Source: Dictyostelium firmibasis (taxonomy: Eukaryota > Evosea > Eumycetozoa > Dictyosteliales > Dictyosteliaceae). From it: a DNA stretch of 64,000 nt. Every line of letters begins with the position of its first letter. Positions within the stretch are counted from its first letter, which is position 1. Below are positions 10,375 to 27,460 of this stretch, piece by piece. A model generated the notes under the pieces. It was not told where the DNA came from and did no database searches. It saw nothing but the letters and a program-made list of their open reading frames with translations. Location: positions 4,567,001 through 4,631,000 of the forward strand of contig CM069765.1 in the NCBI GenBank assembly GCA_036169595.1. Direction: 5' to 3'. The translations under genes and the position numbers were made by a program.

Positions 10375-12237
10375 GAAATAGTAGCACTACTAATACTAAA
10401 GATTCTCTTTAACAATGAGGTCGAATTTGGTCCTTTCTAAATTATTTGACAAAAATATTTAATATTCTAATATAATAGTAATCTAAAACTTATTTTTAAT
10501 ATGTACAGACCTTCAAAAAAAACAATACTAACAACACTTTCAATCTTGAATCTAACAAACATTTAAACGCTTTGACTGAGTTTCTACACAATCTAACAAT
10601 TTCCTGAATGGATCATTGTTGAATATGTTTGTATTTGAGTTAAGTTTTTTAATTATAATACTCTTTATTAAGTTGAGTTTGGAAATTGTTGCTATAATCA
10701 TCTTTATTACTACAATAGTTTCTACATCATCGTTATCGAATTGATTTGTATTTATAAAATCTTTTACAATTGTTTCAAATCGATTTCGTTCGAATGTTTC
10801 TAACATGTTTTTATTAAAACCGTCATCTAAAATTTCCCAAGTAGATTCATTAAAACTATATCCTTCCCATTTTATAAAGTATTCTATCGAACCATCTATA
10901 ATTCTTTTATCTAAAATTTCTTCAACATTATATCGATAATTGTTACTATCCATTTGAGTTAACTTTATATCAATTAAATAATTGTTATTTATAGGAATTA
11001 TAGTTTATAAGTTTATATAATATTTATAGTTTATAGGTTTTTAATTATATTATTTAATGTGAATAGAAAATTAATGTGAAACAATTATTTTCACGCAAGT
11101 GGTATAAAAAATAATAAATTTAATTAAATTTAATTACTTTTTAACACTAACCCACACGTGGTAAAAATTATTGAAAATAAATTGAAAAAAATAAATAATT
11201 TAATTTAATTTAATTATTTACCCCTAATGTGGTTAAATTATATCGATAATTTACAACAATTGACACGTGGCAATATTATTAATAAAATAAATTAATAAAA
11301 ACACCCACATTTTTAATTTTAATTTTTATTTTTTATTATTTTTTATTTTTTATTTTTTAATATCTTTAATTTTTTAATTAGAAAACTACAATAAGTTACA
11401 CAAAACAATTTAATTATTAAAAACAAAAACAAACATATATATTAAGTAATAACATTCTTTTATTAAACACCATGGGTATGCATTACTAAAATAAAAATAA
11501 TATAGTTTACAAATTGTTTTATTAACAAAATGTGTTTTAATAGATTTTAGAAATCTAAAAAAATATAAATTAGATAAATCAAACAATAACAATATTAATA
11601 AAAATAATATTAGTAATAACTATGAATCAACAGAATCAACAGAATCTAGTAGTGAAAATGAAGAATATAGTGATGATATTGCATTGTCAAACAATGAAAA
11701 TGATGATTACAGTGATAATGATACTTTTAATGATAATGATAATAGGTTTGAAGATACTGATATCGAAAGTCAAGAACAATCACTTGATTCTAGCGAGTCA
11801 GATGATGATTTAGATGACTCGGATTCCAGAGATATAGATTCAAACTCAAATGTTTGGAATTGGGAAACAACACATACATTCTTGACATTTTATTTAAAGA
11901 ATTTAAGAAACCCGAATATCAATTCATTATCAAACAAAAGTGTAATGCAATTAACCGTTTCCGACTATAATAAAAAGTATAAAACCAATCTCACAACTAG
12001 AAAGATCAAGTAACCAATTAGAAGTATTGTCTGAAATATTGATTCAACTATTAAAATATAAAACCAATCCCAATAAATAAAAATTAAATCTTTACATTTA
12101 TTAATTATAAAAAAAGTATTCATTTTTTAAGCCTTTATGTTTTTGACAAAAATTAAATTTAAATCTGTGAAAGTATACACATCTTAAGTTTTGAAATTGT
12201 AATTTAATATTTAAATTTAAGTAAGTGAAAACACCTC
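10375..12237. mobile_element. Internally deleted Harbinger-like chromodomain transposon
   Basis: Matches 30720-34079 with parts missing. On the minus strand (10552-10953) lies the chromodomain part of the transposase, which is cut short before the DDE domain. On the plus strand (11684-12013) lies the acidic N-terminal half of the SANT-like protein, joined directly to its C-terminal end. The divergent AT-rich promoter region (10954-11620) is kept and holds nothing else. The right end CACCTC at 12232-12237 is followed by AAT and DIRS sequence; the left end is lost at the junction with DIRS near 10375. Confidence 0.85.
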
Positions 12238-12292
12238 AATCAAGTTTTCAAATACTTATCTACAATCAACGTTTATCCAAAGTTTACATACT
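12238..12292 (+). mobile_element. DIRS-1-like fragment, left side of the CCCTCCG insertion
   Basis: 55 bases matching the recombinase region at about 43100-43155. The same DIRS copy resumes at 18610, after the inserted DNA transposon, without loss or gain of bases. Confidence 0.85.
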
Positions 12293-13158
12293 CCCTCCGG
12301 TTTTTAGTATTGATAAGTTCATATTAAAATGACCAATAATCTGGTGCATTCGATTTTATTTGTCATATAACCCGGGAAAAAATTAATTTAAAAATAAAAA
12401 TAAAAAAAATTAAAATTTAAATTAAAAAAATATTTTTTTTATTTTTTTATTTTTTTAGATCTTGCGGAGTTTTGAAAAGCCTTATCAACACTCCAAAATA
12501 ACCATGTCATAACAGAACAACAGGCCCTTTCATTATGATAAGGTATCTTCTTGGGTTATATGAGTGTTTTAGATGTTTTTAATCAATAACTATGAAAAAA
12601 AAGTAATAATGTCATTTTAAATGGTGATTTTTTTTTTTTTTTTTTTTTTTTTATATGTAAAAATTTTTTTTTTTTTTTTTTTTATATGTAAATTTTTATT
12701 ATGTACTAATAATTATTCAAAAAAAAATTAAATAATAAAATATAAAAAAATATAATATAAATAGGAAATTGTAAATGGTAAATATTAAAATAATTTTTTT
12801 TTTTTTTTTTTTGCATGTAAATTTTTTTTATATTTTAAAAAAAAAAATAATAAATAGATAAAAATATAAAAAAATAAAAAAAAAAATATAAATTGATTTT
12901 GTATTTAAGACCTTAAATATTAAAAAATATTAAAAAAAAAAATTAAATGAGAAAATAAAAAAAAAAAAATATAAATAGAAATTGTAGATCGTAAAAATTC
13001 GAAATTGTTTTTTTATTTTTTTTTTTTTTATTTTTTTTTATTTTTTAAATTTTAAATTAATATACGATCTACAATTTCTATTAATCTCAATATTATACAA
13101 AATAGGAAGTAGTCTAAGATGAAAGATTTCTACAAGATTCATAAAAATATATTCAAAT

Positions 13159-18314
<5,156 letters not shown>

Positions 18315-18609
18315 TAATATTTCAACTATGCTACAATCTGTCAAAAATAAAAAATAAAAAAAAAAAAAAATGAAAAAAAATAAAAAAAAATAAAAAAAAA
18401 AAAAATAAAAAAAAAAATAAAAAAAAAATAAAAAAATTAATTTTAATTAAAATATGAGATTTTTATTTTTAAAAAACACAAATTTTAATTTTTTCGATTT
18501 AAATTTTTTATTTTTTAATTAAATTATGCCGTTTCGCGCGCAGATCGTTTATTTTTGCTGAACAAACAAACGTACCCAAGACACCATAAAAATACTTTAT
18601 TTCGGAGGG

Positions 18610-19532
18610 CTGTTCTTCTACATAAGACTTTTGTTCTTTGTAAAATGTTTGGTTTAGCAAGGTCATCTGACTTGGTCAAATGGTCTTACAAGAATTTAAT
18701 AATCACTGAACACTCAATTAAAGCTCCTGTTATCAATGCAAAAGAACAAAGGAATACAAAGAATGCTAATATTTCAATTCTAGAATTAACTTCATTAGAT
18801 GAATCTAATGCAAGTATTTGTCCAGTTCTCCATCTTTCAAGATACCTCAAACACTCTGAGCAAAGAAGAACTGCTTCATCTGGTGATTCGGTATTCATTC
18901 TCCGTGATGGTAATCCAGTTTCAGTCGAATATATAAACTCAATAGTTTTATCAATACTCTCAAAATCAGGTATTGATATTACAAAGTTCAAATCTCACTC
19001 TACTCGTTCCGCTATGGCGTCTCTCTTGTTATCCAGTAATGTTCCATTCCATGTGGTCAAGAAACTAGGTCGTTGGAAATCAAATGATACAGTTGATAAC
19101 TTTTATGACAAGAAAATCATTGGTGAAAAATCTGGTGGTTTCTTAAATAATGTAGTCCAACTTTCATAAATTTAAATATATATATATGATAATATAAATT
19201 AAAAATTTAATAATTAAATTATATTTTATATCAAATATATATATTTAAATTAGTCCCAACCCGCCCTCCCTTAGTCGGAATTCCATATAAATCAAATTGT
19301 TTTCAATATTTAGTGCCACTATTTATACTGTTTTTACTTTCTGAAAAATTTCGCAAAACTCAAAAAAATAGGTGCGTGACACGTGGCAACTTTTTTCAAA
19401 CTCGAAATTTTTCATTTTTTCAATAATTTTTTCGAGCTAAAATATCTCCAGAAAAGTCTCTTGAATTTCTCTGAAAATTATCTTAAATATTTGGGAATTT
19501 CAAATAAATAAATATATTCATAAATTTAAATA
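18610..19532 (+). mobile_element. DIRS-1-like fragment with right terminal repeat (fossil)
   Basis: Continues the copy from 12238-12292: the tyrosine recombinase part to 19169, then the terminal repeat with the AT-rich hinge, the CCCGCCCTCCCTTAGTCGG segment (19260) and the repeat to about 19532. The 5' two thirds of the element are missing. Confidence 0.9.
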
Positions 19533-19655
19533 AAAGATAATAATAAAAATTATATTGTTAATTTATTTAATCAATTAAAAGAAACTAATTTCAACTTTGA
19601 TTCCATAAAGAGAAAAGGGGAAGAAAAGGTTAAAGAAATTTATGAAATTAGATTT
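19533..19655 (+). mobile_element. Skipper pol scrap
   Basis: About 120 bases matching the start of this window and the inverse of 62730-62850 (the stretch before the protease of Skipper). It is flanked by a DIRS repeat and by unrelated DNA. A short fossil piece. Confidence 0.85.
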
Positions 19656-20030
19656 CACTGCAAATTATCTTCTCCCCCTGCCGTGGGTTTTTACAAGTGT
19701 TAAGTGGGGTCTCATAAAAATTTAATATGTAAAAATTAACTTTGAAAAAAAAAAAAAGTTTCTCATATAAAAATTGTGGGAAGATTTCGACATATACCAC
19801 CTGAAATCTTCGCAACCTGCCGTCTCCTAAAAATTCAAATAAAAGTGTATTTTTCAACCGATTCAGTCCGTGTAAAGATTTATCACAAACTGAATCGGTT
19901 AATAATTAATTTTTATTTATATTTTTTTTTAAAATTAAAATTTTTTTTTTTTTTTTTTGTTGGTTATTTTTTTTTTTTTTTTTTTTTTTGTGATTTTTTT
20001 TTTTTTTGTAATATTATTGTTATTATTTTA
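19656..20030. other. Non-coding leader before the zinc-finger gene fragment
   Basis: Contains a perfect 12-base inverted repeat (AACCGATTCAGT at 19856 with ACTGAATCGGTT at 19890), a possible hairpin, followed by long T runs such as precede Dictyostelium genes. No ORF is convincing. Confidence 0.4.
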
Positions 20031-20465
20031 ATGAAAATGAAAATAAATTATTTAATTTTTTTAATTATATTGTTGAATTATTATTGCTCTGTTGGAAATA
20101 GTAGTAGTAGTAGTGGTGGTGGTGGTGGTGGTGGATTAAATTATTTATTGATTGCTGCTGATGAGGATGATGATGTTCCAACCAATTTTCAACCAAGTTT
20201 GAATAGTACTCAGCCAAGCAATGTTGAGTTTGAACCTGAAATTTCATACACAGCTACACCACGTTTGTCCAATGTGGTTGGTGTAAATGTACCTGTAAAT
20301 CAACATCCAATATCTAACCAAATACCAAACTGGTATACTTGCAGACACGACCCTTGCAACAGCAGATTTTCAGACACTGGATACAGGAATAAACATGAAA
20401 AACGTTTGGAATTGCACCAAAACAGATGTACGCCGAATTGTCATGTGTGTTACTATTTACAATTC
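20031..20465 (+). pseudogene. Zinc-finger-like protein fragment, cut off by DIRS
   Basis: Starts at ATG 20031 after T runs. The first 20 residues are hydrophobic (NYLIFLIILLNYYCSV), resembling a signal peptide, then Ser/Gly runs, an acidic stretch and a Cys/His cluster: YTCRHDPCNSRFSDTGYRNK, followed by H, H, C, C and C residues to CHVCYYL. The reading passes into DIRS RNase-H sequence at about 20466, so the 3' end is lost. A Cys/His cluster of this kind recalls the finger proteins of Dictyostelium mobile elements, but I do not recognise the family. The signal-like start may be chance. Confidence 0.5.
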
Positions 20466-22924
20466 CAAAACTTGGTCGTTCCAGTGGTCAGAAGTCCAAT
20501 CAAACATGTCATCAAACCGTCGAGAAATGCTCGCTCTACTAATGGCATTTCAGACTCTATGTCGGAAGTTGAACAACTGCAATCTAAAGATTCAAACTGA
20601 CAACACAACAACTCTCTCGTATGTCAATCGCCAAGGTGGTCAGATTCAAGATCTATCGACTCTCTTCGAACAGCTCTGGAAACAATGTCTCAAGAAGAAA
20701 ATCAATCTGATCGGGGAACACATTCCAGGATTCTTCAATGTCAAAGCCGATCACCTCAGTCGTCTATCAGAGATGAATCACAAATCATCCAAGCCGATCA
20801 AGAGTTACAACTGGCAACTCAAGAAAGAGGTATTCAATCGAATTCAACTTCAATTCGGTCAAATTCAAATGGATCTGTTTGCTTCACACTTCAACCATCA
20901 AACAATCAATTACTCAACCATGAAAATGAATGCTCTACAACTCGATTGGAGTCAGTGGAATCAATGCCTAGCGTTCCCACCTCCAATACTTTTGCCTTCT
21001 GTGATGGAGAAGATGAACTTATTGAGTTCGAAGATGGTTTCTATAATACTGATATTCCCGATTTGGAGATCAGCAACTTGGTATCCGATGATTCAAGCTC
21101 AAGTTCCTCGTCATCATCGCCATCTGTTCCCTCAGGTACTGGGTACATTCCAAGAAGTATTGACAAAAGAATCGATAGAGTCAATACCAATTCAAATTCA
21201 GCAACGATGGAAACTGGGGATTATTCGACTTTCCAATCTCATATAAAGTCAATACTTTAAACAAGTAAATCGAGTACTTCGAATTTGTTTATGAACTCTT
21301 GGCAACCATCAACCTTAAAGTTCTATGATTCAAACTACTCAAAGTTCCATTTCTTTTGTATTTTGAATCGTATGGATCCATCAAAGATTACTCTGGTAGT
21401 TTTTATGGACTATTTGACCCATTTATTCAAGCTACAACCTCCGTTGGCTTATTCAACAATTAACAGTCATCGTTCAATGCTTAATCAGTTGCTCATTCTT
21501 AGAAATCAGTCTGAAATCGTTAATGATCCGTTCTAATCAAGAATAATGACAGGTATTCACAAGTTACGTCCGGGTAACTCAAAATATAATGAAATCTGGA
21601 ATGCAAATCAAGTTTTCAAATACTTATCTACAATCAACGTTTATCCAAAGTTTACATACTCTGTTCTTCTACATAAGACTTTTGTTCTTTGTAAAATGTT
21701 TGGTTTAGCAAGGTCATCTGACTTGGTCAAATGGTCTTACAAGAATTTAATAATCACTGAACACTCAATTAAAGCTCCTGTTATCAATGCAAAAGAACAA
21801 AGGAATACAAAGAATGCTGATATTTCAATTCTAGAATTAACTTCATTAGATGAATCAAATGCAAGTATTTGTCCAGTTCTCCATCTTTCAAGATACCTCA
21901 AACTCTCTGAGCAAAGAAGAACTGCTTCATCTGGTGATTCGGTATTCATTCTCCGTGATGGTAATCCAGTTTCAGTCGAATATATAAACTCTATAGTTTT
22001 ATCAATACTTTCAAAATCAGGTATTGATATTACAAAGTTCAAATCTCACTCTACTCGTTCCGTTATGGCGTCTCTCTTGTTATCCAGTAATGTTCCATTC
22101 CATGTGGTCAAGAAACTTGGTCGTTGGAAATCAAATGATACAGTTGATAACTTTTATGACAAGAAAATCATTGGTGAAAAATCTGGTGGTTTCTTAAATA
22201 ATGTAGTCCAACTTTCATAAATTTAAATATATATATGATAATATAAATTAAAAATTTAAATAATTAAATTATATTTTATATTAAATATATATATTTATAT
22301 TGGTCCCAACCCGCCCTCCCTTAGTCGGAATTCCATATAAATCAAATTGTTTTCAATATTTAGTGCCACTATTTATACTGTTTTTACTTTCTGAAAAATT
22401 TCGCAAAACTCAAAAAAAAAAAATAGGTGCGTGACACGTGGCAACTTTTTTCAAACTCGAAATTTTTCATTTTTTCAATAATTTTTTCGAGCTAAAAAAC
22501 CTCCAGAAAATTCATTTGAATTTCTCTGAAAATTATCTTAAATATTTGGGAATAATCAAATAAATAAATGTATTCATAAATTTAAATATATATATTTAAT
22601 ATAAAATATAATTTAATTATTTAAATTTTTAATTATTTGTATAAATTATGTGTGTGTATCTTAAATATATATTGTTTTCAATGTTTAGTGCCACTATTTA
22701 TACTATTTTTACTTTCTTCAAAATTTCTCAAAACTCAAAAAAATAGGTGCGTGACACGTGGCAACTTTTTTCAAACTCGAAATTTTTCATTTTTTTCAAT
22801 AATTTTTTCGAGCTAAAATATCTCCAGAAAATCTCTTGAATTTCTCTGAAAATTATCTTTAATATTTGGGAATTTCAAATAAATAAATGTATTCATAAAT
22901 TTAAATATATATATGATAATATAA
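20466..22924 (+). mobile_element. DIRS-1-like fragment: RNase H, recombinase and doubled terminal repeat (fossil)
   Basis: Begins inside the RNase H region, with the overlapping frames typical of DIRS (RT/RNase H in one frame, tyrosine recombinase in another), and runs to the recombinase end at 22220. Two terminal-repeat stretches follow (22221-22610 and 22611-22924), the second like the left-end type, as if two elements meet there. Broken with a few breaks. It borders the second bacterial block at 22925. Confidence 0.88.
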
Positions 22925-24988
22925 ATGAGAATGATATCCAATCTTGGGAAATGAATTTCTCGAAAGGCCCGTTGATCATCAACTAAAAAGAGAGTAGCAT
23001 TTGGATCTTCAAATCGGGCCAAATGCTATATGAAGGGATCTTTTTTCTGCTCTTCACTCAGTTCTGCCATATATAGGGGAGTATCTCTATCAACTGTCTG
23101 GAACCGACGATCCTCCAATATTTTTTTAGCTGTACGAGACTCTTCAGATAGATCCCATTTAGACTCATCCCCCTTTGCCTCTAAAGAGAATTCAATACTT
23201 TGAGTGAATCGGTTATAGAGATACTGAATATCACCGCGTTGAAAACAGAGATAGTAATGGCTTAATGGACCTTTAAAATAGGAGCTTTCTTCATCTAGAA
23301 GATCCACTTTCAGCGGCTTGCCATCGATCTTCAGAAAGAATTGATTAGATCCACGATTAGAGATAGTACAAGAGAGGTTCTCTTTGTTAAACATATAGCT
23401 AATCCGATCAAAAAATTGACCATAGTAATTTGATCCCTCTACTTCCTCTCCATATCGCATCTGCCAGCGCTCTGCCTGAGAAAGCTCGATTCTTAGAGCC
23501 AGATCAAGATTTGTTAGACTCTCTTGTAACAACTTTGATTTCTCTAGCAAATCCCCTACTAATTTGTTGCATGTGGGGATTTTTCTATTATTTACGGTTT
23601 TTGATCTGGCCTCGATTGTTTTATACCCCACCTGTTGGAGAGCGTAGAGGTCCATATTATCGTCTACTTACATCAAAACTCAAAATCCTCTGTAAAGACG
23701 TTTGTAAAATAGCTGTACATCTCTCGATTTCCTCTTGAAATAGCTCCTTTACAGCTGTTTTTTTATACTTTTCGATAATGAGATCAAAAAGAGCATACGC
23801 TTCTCGGGCCTCTAGATAGTTTTCAGCGGTAATAGGAAGAGACTGCTTAGCTGTACATTCTACCTATAGCTTTCTAGCAAGAAGAGCTGGAATTGAGGGA
23901 CAAACTGTTGATACGATTCAGGTTTCAATATATGAGCTAGAAATGCCTGGAAAGACCCATAGATCGGCATTTGAAACTTCTCTTGAAGCCACTCCTCTCT
24001 TGGTACAATCTCTATGCTCTCTCCATTAAGCGATGGAAGTAGCTGCTCTATCAGGAGATTGATAGAAGATATTTTATAATTGGCACCCTCTATTTCTACT
24101 GGGACCGAATCTACCTCTCGAAGAGATCGAAGAAGATTCAAAAACAGGGGATTTAGTATCGACTCTTTTGAAATATTCCGAGCGCCTTTAGAAAAACCAT
24201 CACTCAATGGACTAAAGATAAGAAAAGAGAATTTTCCATGTTTCTCTTTTTCAATCTGACAGAGAAGAGGATGATTTTTCCCACCACCAACGAACAAGCA
24301 TTTTTTTTGATTTATCGAGCTGTGTGGAAATCTCTTTTTCAAATGTTTCGATAGAAGCTGCTTCAAGGTCTATCATACTGCTGAACAGACAATCTATCTC
24401 TTTCCAATTTTGATCTTCTACAGCAGCCTTCTCTTTGATATAGGATCGAATAGCATTACGGTAGGGCAGGGAACCATCAGCCATCTTCTTAAAGAGGCTG
24501 TTTTTGATAAATGAATCGCCTAAATGGGCCGTAATTTGATTCAAGTCTAAGCTATTTTGAACAGTGGAATCTATTGAAAAGCCGTTGGTTTTACCATTTT
24601 TAGCTGCATCTACTAGTTTGGCATGCACAGACTCTATATAGGTTGATAGCGTCTGAAGATTATCTATAATAGCTGGAAAGGAGGAGTGATGTTCTTTTAC
24701 CTTCTCATTTCCTATAGAACCAATGATCGCTTGAATTTTTGCATTTGATATGAGATACCCCTCTCTACCAAAAAAACGTAGAATAACATGCAGAATGGCA
24801 TAGATGCGCCCTTTTAGACACCGTTTTTCAACAAAATCCATTACACTCTTTGTTGCGATAAAAAAGAGATCGGTTATACGCTTTCCAGACCCGATCTTTC
24901 CATCCAATTTTTGCTGAATATGTATAAAGTCATCGCGAGAATAGAGAGATATCGTATCGCTTGGCTTGAGGGGATTACTTGAGACCAT
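22925..24988 (-). pseudogene. Large unknown Chlamydia-like protein, decayed
   Basis: One long bacterial gene is recognisable on the minus strand from the ATG at 24988 (MVSSNPLKPSDTISLYSRDD) to beyond 22925, about 685 residues, now spread over three frames with at least two frame changes (near 24280 and 23860-23660) and at least one in-frame stop (near 23035). The N-terminal part is helical, with a QLDKSKK helix near its end. The C-terminal part is mixed, with FFLKIDGKPLKVDLLDEES. Style and neighbours suggest a Chlamydiae-specific protein, but I recognise no domain. The end is cut by a DIRS repeat at 22924. It lies downstream of the outer-membrane protein gene on the same strand, with a terminator between. 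Confidence 0.65.
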
Positions 24989-25088
24989 ACATGCTACTCT
25001 CTTTTATATTAAATTTCCCTCATTATAAATTATTGACCCCTATTTTTCGATACACTTAAAAACTATTTTAAAATAATTAGAAATAAGA

Positions 25089-25131
25089 AAGGCCCTTTTC
25101 TTACAACTATTGTTCGTAAAAAAAGAGCCTT
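25089..25131 (-). terminator. Rho-independent-type terminator hairpin
   Basis: AAGGCCCTTTTCTTACAAC pairs with the facing GTTCGTAAAAAAAGAGCCTT, a stem of about 19 pairs with two or three mismatches and a short loop. It is 23 bases past the stop of the outer-membrane protein gene and followed on the minus strand by a T-rich stretch. This is a bacterial signal inside amoeba DNA. Confidence 0.75.
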
Positions 25132-25153
25132 AAATCCTAGGTTCTAGAGAGAT

Positions 25154-26457
25154 CTAGAACGCAAAGAGAGCGCTCAAGAAGAATTCGCTGGAATGGTATT
25201 TTCCGCCAATTTTCTTCGATGCATGGGAGATGTTCTGATAGTATGCATTCAACGTGAGGTTGTCAGTCAATGCATAGAAGCCGTCCATTCTATACCCTTT
25301 GTAGTTTGCGTACCCACCATCATTCTTATTATCTTTGCCCTTCTTTTTTTTACGAAGATATAATGATTGCTTACGAGGAGTGTCCCTTCCCATCAAAGAG
25401 ATATCTCTTTCAGAGATCGCTTGAGCTCCAACGTAATGGTATGCAATATCCACTGCATAGTCGCCTTTTTTAGCAAAGCTTCCAGCTGGCAACCTAAATA
25501 GAACGCATTTGCTGCTTTATGGTGCACATATGTATTCTTTTTAGCGTCATGATTTCGCAATAGAGCTCGATACAGCTGTGTCTTTACAGGAAGGAGATCT
25601 TCACTGACATTATATACTGCAGTAAGTTGAGAGTTGATAAAGCGCGTGCCAATTACATGCCCTTTACCGTATCGATTGCGGCCCTTTTTATCCCAATTGA
25701 TAAGAGAGTATTTCACATCAAGGCCTAGATCGGCGATGTTTAAAAAGCTCGCTTCTCCAACAAATCCGTAGTGATTTACCTATGAATCGACCACAAACGC
25801 GCCAAGTTGACCTTGGAAATCGGAAATACCTTCGATATTTGCAGAGTACTTTGCAAGGATACCATTAAAGATACTGTTAAATTGCATTTTTGAATCGAAA
25901 TTGTCATAGAGTCTCTGTCTACCAATTTCAACATCAAAGCGAGTTGTTCCCTGCTCCCAGACATTATAGCCCATGAATGCTTTGCGAAGTGCTAATTTAT
26001 TGGTACTTCCACTGCCATTCATGAAGTCGCGATTATGAATCTCTTTACGCTTAAAAGGAACTTCAGAGAGGCCGCCTGAATTTGCCATCTGAAGACGTAC
26101 AACACCAAAGGTGCGGTCGACTTCATACTTAAAAGTCAAATTCGCTTCGATGTTAAATTCACTTGAACCTATCGTCTCTTTCCCTTTATCTGCATCGGTT
26201 GGTTTTTTACAGGTCGAAGAGCCTCGTCGATTTTTTTTCCTCGATCGAGTATGAATATTGGCCCATTCTGTGCGAACATCGCCACTTATTCTCAGATCAC
26301 CACTCTTTTCTTTCAGCGTCTCAGCGCTTTTTGATTCGATATAGTCCGATACAGCTTGAAAGTCGCGATTACCGGAAGTCGTTCCCTCATCTGCAGAGAG
26401 CGATCCAAAGCAGAAGGCTCCCAAAGTGCATGGAAGCAGAAACTTCAACAGTTTCAT
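25154..26457 (-). pseudogene. Chlamydia-like outer-membrane beta-barrel protein (porin-like)
   Basis: About 435 residues. A signal peptide (MKLLKFLLPCTLGAFCFGSLSA) is followed by a polar linker and many amphipathic strands (LRISGDVRTEWAN, FNIEANLTFKYEVDRTFGVV, TRFDVEIGRQRLYDNFDS, YALTDNLTLNAYYQNIS), and the chain ends ...FFLSALFAF with the C-terminal Phe used for barrel insertion. Alternating strands with GRQRL and DLGLDVKYS recall the porin-like families of environmental Chlamydiae. The ATG at 26457 is preceded by GGAG (26466-26470 region). One in-frame stop (near 25780) and one frameshift (near 25495) break it. The region 26458-26647 upstream is AT-rich and may hold its promoter. Confidence 0.85.
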
Positions 26458-26647
26458 TCATTTTCTCCAATTAGAGTTATACAGTTTGTTTGGCTCGCCT
26501 TTTTCTGCCAATAATCAATAGAAGTAAAGAACCTAATTCTCACTATCTTGATTAAACTTTTGGCTACATTTATAATTTTTTACTCTATTTTTGTACATAA
26601 AAAGGGCTTATACAGTCGATAAAACGCTCTTTTATCAACTTTCAGGT
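26458..26647. other. Bacterial upstream region of the porin-like gene
   Basis: No ORF. Contains the Shine-Dalgarno-like GGAG next to the porin start, and AT-rich DNA that may be the bacterial promoter. Ends where DIRS reverse-transcriptase sequence begins. Confidence 0.5.
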
Positions 26648-27460
26648 TTTATATTGAATCGATTTGTAATCCTAAAAACGTTATTGATTGAGTTGGCTCG
26701 AGAACACTCTTTTCTAGATTTAACTTGAATCCGAGTTTGACTAACAGATTCATTGTTTGGTTGAGGTTGTTTAAACATTCTTCCTTTGTTGAACCAACGA
26801 TTAGAAGATCGTCTAAGTAGGCGATTACGGAAATGTTGATATCTCTTAACATTCGGAGTACTGGTCTCATTAACATTGTAAAGATTCGAGGAGCTGACGA
26901 TAACCCGAATGGCATTGTTCTCCATCTGTAATGAGTTCCTTTCCAAACGAATCGGAATAGATCTCGATAGCTTTCGTCGACTAAAACATGGAGATAAGCT
27001 TTCTTGATATCGAGTTTTACCATGTAGTAACCTTGCTTTACCATTGAAGATAGATTCTTTAGACCTTCCATCTTGAATGATTGATTTTTGATAAAAAGGT
27101 TTAACCTCTTTAAATCTAGTACTGGACGATGTAAATTCGTTCCAGCTTTTGGAACCGTAAACACGTTGGAGTAAAAAATGAGTTGGGAGTGACGGTTTGG
27201 AAGTACCTGTTCTATAGCATTGTCTTTTAATAAATCTTGTACTTCGTTTGTGATACAATCTGATTTCGGACCCTCTGGAATTGAAATCGGAATTGGGTTC
27301 AGCATCGATTTGAAGTTTGAAAGTAGTGGAACCTTTAATTAAAAATTTAATTCATTAAATTATATTTTATATTTATATTATCATATATATATTTATATTA
27401 TGAATACATTTATTTATTTGATTATTCCCAAATATTTAAGATAATTTTTAAATTTTTAAA
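26648..27460 (-). mobile_element. DIRS-1-like reverse-transcriptase fragment with terminal repeat piece (fossil)
   Basis: 26649-27305 matches the N-terminal half of the DIRS reverse transcriptase (YLDDLLIVGS motif) on the minus strand; 27340-27460 is the outer part of a terminal repeat. It is truncated at both sides and was joined to the bacterial block at 26647. Confidence 0.85.

Noticed and set aside
12293-12317. Stowaway/mariner element because of the start CTCCCTCCG after TA
   Set aside because: The other end shows no TA duplication, the CT belongs to the DIRS target, the second copy has no TA flank, and the protein is not mariner-like.
18686-18991. 101-residue antisense readings across the DIRS recombinase (also 9968, 21737, 43229)
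   Set aside because: They recur only because the recombinase gene recurs; no start or domain supports them.
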